From: an uncultured Lachnospira sp.
GTDB lineage: Bacteria; Bacillota; Clostridia; Lachnospirales; Lachnospiraceae
Length of the DNA: 12,087 bases
Assembly (NCBI GenBank): GCA_934358235.1
Contig: CAKRKK010000057.1
Span: 1-12,087 of the forward strand
Direction: 5' to 3'
Both the position numbers and the translations under genes were made by a program. Shown in pieces: positions 5,717 through 12,087 of the stretch. The notes beneath the pieces were generated by a model. It worked only from the letters and a program-made list of their open reading frames with translations, searched no databases and was not told the origin of the DNA. How positions within the stretch are numbered: position 1 is the first letter of the stretch; each line of letters starts with the position of its first letter.

Positions 5717-8700
5717 ATGAAGAAGTCAGGACGAAGAAAAGTCTGGTTCAAGAGAGTATCTGCGATGATTATGACAGTTGCTTTAGTATTGTCAGGAATC
5801 TCAGTACCAGACGGGCTGTTTAGCATAACAGCTAAGGCAGCAGAAAAGTTGTCGGCCACCTGGTCGCCAACGAATTCAACATTAACTGATGCTTCTGGAG
5901 CAGATCAGACTGCTTCAAGTGGAGGCGTAGTTAATGGAAAGTTAACGAATGAAGCAGGTAATATAATAAATATAACAGGAGGACAGTTCAGAGTAAGAAA
6001 TGGCAATAGCAATTGCGATTTTCTGGTTAATGCAAATACTGTTATGGAGCTTCCTGTTGTAAGTGGAGCTAAGAGTTGTACAGTAACCTTAGTTTCGTTT
6101 GATGATATAACAACAGAAGGCAGCGTGGCTGTTTCTGGTATGTCCAATGTTGAGATTAAGAATACAACAGGTAAGGGTAGCTGGGATACATACACTATAA
6201 CTGGTGATGTTGATAAGAAACAGAATAGTATTTCCTTAACACTAGGTAAGCAGAAGTACTTTAAGTCTGTTACAATCGATTCATCAACAAGCTATGCTGT
6301 AACCTCAGCAGCATTTAAAGATGAAGAAACATCAGAGGCTGTATGGGATTATACAGGTAAAGTTACAGTCGCCTCTAATAAAACGTCAATAGAGAGTGCA
6401 ACAGGAACTTATACCAATAATGCTGGTGATGTGCTTTATGTGGATGCAACATATTCGTATGTGGGTGCTGATAATAAGAAAAAATCAGCTAAGTTTGCCC
6501 CACAGACGACAGATGAGAAGAATCTTAGAATCCAGGTTAATAAAGGTACTAAGATGGTCCTTCCGGCTAAGGGTGATAAGGCAGTAATTACATTACTTGT
6601 CAATAAGAATAACATAAAAGAAGTAACAGATAATGTACTGACTAAATACTTTGAGATTAGTGGCAAGGTATTAAGAAAGGCAAAATGTATTGAGAACGTA
6701 GCTGATACAGCAGATAGTGCTTATAGAAAGGTAACTATTGAAGCCTATCTTACAGGTGATGAGGGTGAGATTACATTAAATGCTCTTGATAATACATATA
6801 TCAGGTCAATAGGTATCGCTTGCAGCGAGTCTGTAAAGAAGCAGATTAAGGGAACTATAACCTCTAATACAGAGCTTTCTGATGACATGCAGGTTATAGC
6901 AACGAATAAGACAACAGGCTTTACTTATACATCAGATATAACAATAGCAGCAGATGGAAAGTCTGGTACATATTCAATAGAAGTACCTGTAGAAGCTGCA
7001 GAAATGGAATATGAATTATCACTTAGTGATGCTTCATATGATATAAAGAGTGGTACAACTGTGCATAAGGTAAGTACAGCCACAGGTGATATCACAGCGG
7101 ATATGAGTATTATAAAGCTCTCAACCTGTGTTGTGACAGGTAAGATAAGCGGTATAGCAGAGGGTTATAATACAGATGAGCTTGAGCCTGTATTTAAGGC
7201 AGAGGGTAAAGAGTATGCGCCAGAGGTTACTGTTAATAAGGAAACACTTGAATATACAGCAAAGTTTGAAAAGGGTGTTTCATACAGCGTGACATTAAAT
7301 GGAGCGAATGACTATGAGGTTACATCCGGAAGTACTGGAGCTTATACAGAGGATACAGTACTTAATATAACAGCAGCCCTTAAGCCAACCTATGCTGTTA
7401 CAGTTAACCTTCCAGAGGAACCTGATATGTCAGGCAAGAAGATAGAGTATACATATACTAATAAGGAAGATGGTTATACATATACATTTGACAATAAGGA
7501 GAATATTAAGTTAAGAGATGGCTCATATACTCTTACACTTGGTGGAGATTTCCTTGCACAGCCATATAAGATAACAGCAGGTGATACTGTTGTGGTAAAG
7601 GGTGAAGCAGCAACACAGACACTTACCTTCGAGCAGGTGACAAGCTGGTCCTTTGCATCTGAATTCAAGGATACAATACAGAATAAGGTGGCATATTATA
7701 ACGGACTTATATTAGATACCACTAATGGAAAGGTAAGAGCTAATGGCAATTCTGCACAGCTTGCAAATGGAACTAAGATTACTATACCTGTAAGTGGAAA
7801 GTGTACTATTTCAGTAGAAGCATATCAGGCAGGTTTTGGCTTATATACAATAGGTGGCGAAGCTGCAAGCACAACAGAGGCAGTATCTACCTACAGATAT
7901 GACTTTAAGGAGGCAGGTACAGTAGATATAGTATCTACTGCTGATGGTGCATATATTAAGTCTATATCACTTGTATATGATGCCAAGGAGGTTGAGTATA
8001 AAGAACAGCCGGCTATGCCAAAGACTTATGAATATGGTACAGCCGCTAATCTTGTTGTACAGCCAACAGGTCAGAGATTAGTACTTACACAGACAGGTGG
8101 TGCATTAACAACAGTTAATGGTGCTATCAATAAAACAGTAAGCTTCTATGGCTTTGATGAAACAACAGCTTTCAACAAGCTTACAGCAGATGTTACGATT
8201 ACAAGCTGTGGAAGCAGTAATTCTAACGGTATATTTGTAGGTGCCTTTGATAAGAATTATATGTTTACAGCAGGAATCCGTAATTCCAATGCACTTAAGA
8301 TGATATATTCAAAGAAGGCTACAGATCTTACAGGTGCTTCAAGTAAGATAGATACAACAATTCCTGTTGGAACAGTTGTAACCTTCACAGTTGAAAGAAC
8401 AGCTACAGCAATAGTTATAACAGCTACACCTAAGGGTGGTGAGAAAAAGACTATAAGCTATGAGTATAATAAGAGTGATAATCTCTTATTTAAAACGAAT
8501 GGTAAGGAATCATCAGTAGCGTATGGCTTTGTATTAGCAGGCGTTGAGGCTGTTGTACAGAATATGAAGTATGTAGCAGCAGATGGTACTGTGCTTTATG
8601 ATCAGAATGACTGCTACAAGCCAGCAGGTACTGCACCTGTTGTTAAAGAGGTTAAAGCAGAGGCAGCTAAAACAAGAGATTATATAACAGTAAGCTGGAG

Positions 8701-11700
8701 TGATGAAGTGGCTGCAGCAGGTGATGGAGTCTATGTACTTCAGGCTTCTAAGGATGGTGGCGACTGGGAAGATGTTGAAACAGAGCTTACTTCTACATCT
8801 TATAAGTATGCTATCAAGGATGCGGGTGAATATAAGTTCAGAGTATGTGGTAAGTTAGGTGTTAGTGGTGAAAGAAATGCGTATGCGACAGCAGATACAA
8901 TAAATGTAATAGCTGCTCTGGATTCACCAGTTATAGATATTTCTTCAACTGCAACTAAGGTCAGCCTTAAGTGGAATGCCGTAGATAAGGCAGATACTTA
9001 TGAGGTATACCGTTATTCATATGATGATACTGAGGAAAATACAGAAAAGATAGCAACAGTAAAGGAAACCTCATACGAAGATAGCAGCGTAACCGAAGAA
9101 ATGCCTTACTACTACTATGTTGTAGCATATTCACATATTGGGGATGAGATAGATAATTATAGTAATCCTTCAGATACAGTATGGGCTGTTCCAACAGCAG
9201 GACATAAGGGTGAGTATGTATACGAGGATGACGCAGTTAAGTATACAATTACTAAGAAGTCATATGATACTGTATATGACGGAAAGATTACAATAGAAGG
9301 TGTAGTAGAGGATGCAGTTACTGCAACACTTAATGTTAATGGCAATAAAGCAGGAGAATTAAGTGTTAAGAGTAAAGAAGCATTTTCTTTCAAGGATATT
9401 GCTATATCCGAGGGCAGAAACGATGTTGAATTATTATTAACAGATAAGAATGGCAATATAACAAGAGAAACCTTTAATTATGTATATCTTACTAATTACA
9501 ACAAGGTTGTAGACCGCACATTCACAGGAACAGATGGTGAATTGGTTAATGGAATACCAACCTATAAGACAGTTCAGAATGCAGTAGACTCAGTAGCTGC
9601 TGATAATAAAGAACGTGTAGTTATCCTTGTTAAAGAGGGTGACTATGAAGAACATATCGTTGTAGCATCACCATATATTACACTTATCGGTGAGGACAGC
9701 GAAAAGACTAGAATATACTATGATACTAAGGAATGGAAGGGCGGAGATATGTCCTTACGTTGTGCAGTTAAGATAGATAAGACTGCAACAGGCTTTTCCG
9801 CAGAGAATCTTACAATTGAGAATACATACGAGTACGTTGGCGATGGTTCTAACGAATCGTGTGATGCTTTAAGAAATGATGCGAATGAAACATCATATGT
9901 TAATTTAAGAATACTTGGCTATCAGGATACATTATGCGCTAATGGTGGTACCCAGTATTACTACAAGTGCTATATAGCTGGTAATGTGGATTTCATATAT
10001 GGTAATGAGCCAAGAGCATTATTCAATGACTGCAGACTTGTATTCCGTTATAATGCAAAGAAGAATGCTGGTTATGTATGTGCACCTAAGACAGCAGACA
10101 GCGCAAATTATGGACTAACCTTTAACAACTGCCAGATACTTTCAGAGGATGGATGTTCAGGAGACAAGTATAAGCTTGCAAGACCTTGGGGACAGGGAGC
10201 TTACATAACATGGATTAACTGTTATATGGGTAAGGTGTTAAAGGCTAATACTTCTAATCCATATGCAGATATGTCACCAGCACTCGCCGTTGATGCACGT
10301 TTCTTTGAATATGGTTCTTATGGACCTGCATATGCAATTAACAGCTACAGAAGACAGATATCTGCTAATAAGGCAGAGGCTATGACAACAGCAGGATATC
10401 TTGGCTGGAATCCATATACTGCAGTGGCTGATACAGAAGCTAAGTATAAGGGTTCTATAAAGACAGAGGCAGCAGACAGATATGTTGAGAAGGAATATAT
10501 ATCTGATACATATGACCAGTCAGAGGGTGACGATAAGGGACTTGGACAGTATGCACTTGAAGGCTATGCAGCAAGTGCTGGTGTAACAGGTGGAGGACTC
10601 TTAAAGGAAACTTCTGATAATTATTATAAAGCTGGTACAGCAGAAGACTTCCTTAAGGCAATACAGAGTATTAAGAATAGCGGCAAGGCATCTGTTATTG
10701 AGCTTACAGCAGATATTGGACTTGGTGATAAGGAGGTAAATAACTTTAGTGCTTACAGTTCATTTATAACTGCACACAAGTGGGAGCCACTTACACATCC
10801 AACTCTGTTAAAGACAGGTGTGTCTATGCTTAAACTGGCAGATATGAGCAATCTTACAATCTATTCTAAGAATGGTGCTAAGATTACACATACATGTATA
10901 GATATAACAGGCTCAAGCAATATCATAATCAGAAACATAGAGTTTGATGAGATATGGGAATGGGATGATGATACCGAAGGTAATTATGACAGAAATGACT
11001 GGGATTATATGACAATAGAAAAGGGAAGCTCTGATATATGGGTTGACCATTGTACATTCTATAAGGCATATGATGGAGTTATTGATGTTAAGACACCAGC
11101 TAATAGCAGCAACATAACAATATCATGGTGCGAGTTCCTTCCAGCTAGTGAGGACAGCGTATTCTTTGATGTAATGATGAATGCTATGAAGGCAGCTCCT
11201 GATAATTATCCATATTATAAGCATCTGCTTGAAGAGGGTATGACGGAGCAGCAGATATATAATTATGCTTATGGTCAGAAGAAGACACACCTGTTAGGTC
11301 AGTCAGATGATGATTCATCAGCTAAGAATATTACACTTACACTTGCTAATAATTACTATAAGAATTCTATGGACAGAATGCCTAGACTTCGTTATGGTAC
11401 AGCACACGTATATAACTGTATTATGGATGCACAGGATTTAAGAGAAATGCGTCTTGATATAGAGAAAACCAATCCGGAATTAGCTAAGAAGATAGTAAGT
11501 AATGGTGCTGCATCTAACTGTGGTGCGCATATGCTGCTTGAAAACTGCTATATGTCAGGTATTACCAACGCAATTATAAGTGGTAATGGAAACAGTCCAG
11601 CAGGTTACATTAATGCATTTAATACAGTATATATGCTTGATGGAAAGCAGACAGAATTAAAGGTAACACTTAATACGTCTAAGGAAGGTGAAGTGGCACT

Positions 11701-12087
11701 TGTTCAGGATAAAGATGAATTCAAGAGTGCCCTGCCATATAAGGATTATGTATTATATGCAGCAGACAGCCTGAGTACAGAAGTACAGCCATATACAGGT
11801 GCTGGAAAGCTTAACAGTCTTACAGCCTTACAGTGGGAAAAGACTTCATATAATACAGCATCAATTGAACATACAGAACACGTATGGAATGATGGAGAAA
11901 TATTAAAAGAAGCTACATGTACTGATAATGGATTAAAGGTATATACATGTAAGGTATGTGGAGAAACTAAGAAAGAAGATATCAAGGCTCTTGGTCATAG
12001 CTATAGTGAGGAATGGACAGTAGATAAGGAAGCAACCTGTGAAGAAGCAGGAAGCAAGTCACATCACTGTACAAGACCAGGCTGTGA
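5717..12087 (+). CDS. Giant secreted bifunctional pectinase: CE8 pectin methylesterase plus PL1 pectate lyase, 3' truncated
   Basis: The frame runs open for 2123 codons from ATG 5717 to the window edge, with AAGAAAGGGAG six bases before the start. A signal peptide is clear: basic MKKSGRRKVWFKR, a hydrophobic stretch near residues 16-30, and an AKAA site near 39-42. Domain order: three diverged beta-rich modules (about 46-195, 213-375, 640-756); beta-rich spacers resembling carboxypeptidase-regulatory or Ig folds between the second and third (374-640); a putative carbohydrate-binding region (770-965); two fibronectin-III-like domains (974-1061, 1069-1156); an Ig-like domain (1174-1258); CE8 esterase (about 1262-1575); PL1 lyase (about 1612-2025); and Cys-rich repeats from 2052 onward. 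The protein would de-esterify pectin and then cleave the demethylated polygalacturonate outside the cell. The C terminus, with any wall or membrane anchor, lies outside the window. The function of the two catalytic domains is firm; the spacer names are tentative. Confidence 0.95.
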   Translation, partial: MKKSGRRKVWFKRVSAMIMTVALVLSGISVPDGLFSITAKAAEKLSATWSPTNSTLTDASGADQTASSGGVVNGKLTNEAGNIINITGGQFRVRNGNSNCDFLVNANTVMELPVVSGAKSCTVTLVSFDDITTEGSVAVSGMSNVEIKNTTGKGSWDTYTITGDVDKKQNSISLTLGKQKYFKSVTIDSSTSYAVTSAAFKDEETSEAVWDYTGKVTVASNKTSIESATGTYTNNAGDVLYVDATYSYVGADNKKKSAKFAPQTTDEKNLRIQVNKGTKMVLPAKGDKAVITLLVNKNNIKEVTDNVLTKYFEISGKVLRKAKCIENVADTADSAYRKVTIEAYLTGDEGEITLNALDNTYIRSIGIACSESVKKQIKGTITSNTELSDDMQVIATNKTTGFTYTSDITIAADGKSGTYSIEVPVEAAEMEYELSLSDASYDIKSGTTVHKVSTATGDITADMSIIKLSTCVVTGKISGIAEGYNTDELEPVFKAEGKEYAPEVTVNKETLEYTAKFEKGVSYSVTLNGANDYEVTSGSTGAYTEDTVLNITAALKPTYAVTVNLPEEPDMSGKKIEYTYTNKEDGYTYTFDNKENIKLRDGSYTLTLGGDFLAQPYKITAGDTVVVKGEAATQTLTFEQVTSWSFASEFKDTIQNKVAYYNGLILDTTNGKVRANGNSAQLANGTKITIPVSGKCTISVEAYQAGFGLYTIGGEAASTTEAVSTYRYDFKEAGTVDIVSTADGAYIKSISLVYDAKEVEYKEQPAMPKTYEYGTAANLVVQPTGQRLVLTQTGGALTTVNGAINKTVSFYGFDETTAFNKLTADVTITSCGSSNSNGIFVGAFDKNYMFTAGIRNSNALKMIYSKKATDLTGASSKIDTTIPVGTVVTFTVERTATAIVITATPKGGEKKTISYEYNKSDNLLFKTNGKESSVAYGFVLAGVEAVVQNMKYVAADGTVLYDQNDCYKPAGTAPVVKEVKAEAAKTRDYITVSWSDEVAAAGDGVYVLQASKDGGDWEDVETELTSTSYKYAIKDAGEYKFRVCGKLGVSGERNAYATADTINVIAALDSPVIDISSTATKVSLKWNAVDKADTYEVYRYSYDDTEENTEKIATVKETSYEDSSVTEEMPYYYYVVAYSHIGDEIDNYSNPSDTVWAVPTAGHKGEYVYEDDAVKYTITKKSYDTVYDGKITIEGVVEDAVTATLNVNGNKAGELSVKSKEAFSFKDIAISEGRNDVELLLTDKNGNITRETFNYVYLTNYNKVVDRTFTGTDGELVNGIPTYKTVQNAVDSVAADNKERVVILVKEGDYEEHIVVASPYITLIGEDSEKTRIYYDTKEWKGGDMSLRCAVKIDKTATGFSAENLTIENTYEYVGDGSNESCDALRNDANETSYVNLRILGYQDTLCANGGTQYYYKCYIAGNVDFIYGNEPRALFNDCRLVFRYNAKKNAGYVCAPKTADSANYGLTFNNCQILSEDGCSGDKYKLARPWGQGAYITWINCYMGKVLKANTSNPYADMSPALAVDARFFEYGSYGPAYAINSYRRQISANKAEAMTTAGYLGWNPYTAVADTEAKYKGSIKTEAADRYVEKEYISDTYDQSEGDDKGLGQYALEGYAASAGVTGGGLLKETSDNYYKAGTAEDFLKAIQSIKNSGKASVIELTADIGLGDKEVNNFSAYSSFITAHKWEPLTHPTLLKTGVSMLKLADMSNLTIYSKNGAKITHTCIDITGSSNIIIRNIEFDEIWEWDDDTEGNYDRNDWDYMTIEKGSSDIWVDHCTFYKAYDGVIDVKTPANSSNITISWCEFLPASEDSVFFDVMMNAMKAAPDNYPYYKHLLEEGMTEQQIYNYAYGQKKTHLLGQSDDDSSAKNITLTLANNYYKNSMDRMPRLRYGTAHVYNCIMDAQDLREMRLDIEKTNPELAKKIVSNGAASNCGAHMLLENCYMSGITNAIISGNGNSPAGYINAFNTVYMLDGKQTELKVTLNTSKEGEVALVQDKDEFKSALPYKDYVLYAADSLSTEVQPYTGAGKLNSLTALQWEKTSYNTASIEHTEHVWNDGEILKEATCTDNGLKVYTCKVCGETKKEDIKALGHSYSEEWTVDKEATCEEAGSKSHHCTRPGC
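5852..7984 (+). other. N-terminal non-catalytic region of the pectinase: three diverged modules and beta-rich spacers
   Basis: This covers residues 46-756. Modules A (46-195), B (213-375) and C (640-756) share a pattern. Each has a Gly-Thr or similar turn followed by a hydrophobic-Pro strand (NTVMELPVVSG, GTKMVLPAKGD, GTKITIPVSGK), a central E/Y-I-S/G-G turn, and a closing strand (FKSVTIDS, IRSIGIAC, IKSISLVY). The spacing resembles jelly-roll modules attached to clostridial pectinases, but I cannot name a family. Residues 374-640 read as two or three smaller beta domains, for example KGTITSNTELSDDMQV and VTGKISGIAEG, resembling carboxypeptidase-regulatory folds. A substrate-binding or display role is inferred. 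Confidence 0.5.
9500..10441 (+). other. CE8 pectin methylesterase domain
   Basis: Residues about 1262-1575 begin with YKTVQNAVDSV, the usual opening of the right-handed beta-helix. GYQDTL supplies Gln1403 and catalytic Asp1404, GNVDFIYG supplies Asp1425, and LARPWG supplies Arg1489 and Trp1491. The 21-residue gap between the two Asp equals that in the carrot enzyme (Asp136 and Asp157), and Arg follows 64 residues later against 68 there. The position expected to hold the first oxyanion-hole Gln (carrot Gln113) is Ser1381 in ESCDALRND. The domain should release methanol from methyl-esterified galacturonan, feeding the adjoining lyase. Confidence 0.93.
10550..11791 (+). other. PL1 pectate lyase domain
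   Basis: Residues about 1612-2025 open with GYAASAGVTGGG and a TAEDFLKAI helix, the standard PL1 start. WVDHCTFY (Asp1777, His1778), YDGVIDV (Asp1786, Asp1790, matching calcium ligands), ITISWCEF, KKTHLLGQSD (Lys1856) and DRMPRLRYG follow. The last contains the RxPxxR motif, with Arg1887 as the catalytic base and Arg1892 as the second Arg. An insert of roughly 43 residues separates ITISWCEF from KKTHLLG. The domain should cleave polygalacturonate by calcium-dependent beta-elimination, giving unsaturated oligogalacturonides. Confidence 0.93.
11870..12087 (+). repeat. Cys-rich (zinc-ribbon-like) C-terminal repeats of the pectinase, cut by the window edge
   Basis: Residues 2052-2123 contain one full and one incomplete repeat. 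The first runs from HVW (His2055) through EATC (Cys2068) and YTCKVCGE (Cys2078, Cys2081) to ALGHSY (His2094). The second starts there with EATC (Cys2108) and HHCTRPGC (Cys2118, Cys2123), where the CxxC becomes CxxxxC. Such repeats are frequent at the ends of large Lachnospiraceae surface proteins. Metal binding or disulfide bonding and a role in surface display are inferred. Confidence 0.8.

Noticed and set aside
5905..6195. Minus-strand open frame within the pectinase gene, and similar ones at 6436-6666, 7474-7668, 8967-9194, 9157-9456 and 11746-11985
   Set aside because: All are overlapped by the continuous plus-strand pectinase frame and look like shadows of its Thr/Ala/Gly-rich coding.
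6396..6587. 63-codon plus-strand frame inside the pectinase gene
   Set aside because: It is in a different frame from the pectinase, without a ribosome binding site or recognisable protein features.
1..12087. CRISPR array, tRNA or rRNA genes, transposase or integrase
   Set aside because: No spaced identical repeats of CRISPR type, no tRNA-like cloverleaf and no mobile-element enzyme were seen on either strand.

Overview
The window looks like a chromosomal stretch from a low-GC, Gram-positive, pectin-degrading gut or rumen bacterium of the Lachnospiraceae. A Lachnospira (Eubacterium eligens)-like organism is my best guess, with Butyrivibrio as an alternative. The reasons are the AT-rich coding sequence, strong GGAGG-type ribosome binding sites, a very large secreted multidomain pectinase, and a Cys-rich repeat tail of the kind common on Lachnospiraceae surface proteins. 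The assignment to genus is inference; no rRNA or marker gene is present. All genes are on the + strand.

Region 1 (1-5347) is a transport and small-molecule metabolism cluster. It starts with the 3' part of a cyclase/kynurenine-formamidase-family metal hydrolase (1-650). A 202-base gap with a curious set of repeats follows. Then comes a tight five-gene run: a ketopantoate-reductase-fold dehydrogenase (853-1779), a YhcH/YjgK/YiaL-family cupin-like protein (1879-2346), and a complete TRAP transporter with lipoprotein binding protein DctP (2432-3442), small membrane subunit DctQ (3455-3928) and large permease DctM (3938-5242). A strong intrinsic terminator (5304-5347) closes the unit. YiaL-type protein plus a three-part TRAP transporter echoes the yiaLMNO genes of enteric bacteria, so the likely cargo is a sugar acid or uronate-derived acid.

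Region 2 (5348-5716) is an AT-rich, gene-free leader with an imperfect stem-loop just before the next gene.

Region 3 (5717 to the right edge) is one open frame of at least 2123 codons with no stop in the window. It encodes a secreted protein with a signal peptide, three diverged beta-rich modules, carboxypeptidase-regulatory/Ig-like spacers, a putative carbohydrate-binding region, two fibronectin-III-like domains and an Ig-like domain. A family CE8 pectin methylesterase, a family PL1 pectate lyase and the start of a Cys-rich repeat tail follow. The esterase would remove methyl groups from pectin and the lyase would cut the resulting polygalacturonate, both on one chain. A plausible but unproven link is that the upstream TRAP transporter imports a uronate product released outside the cell, and that the YiaL-like, dehydrogenase and cyclase-like proteins process it.
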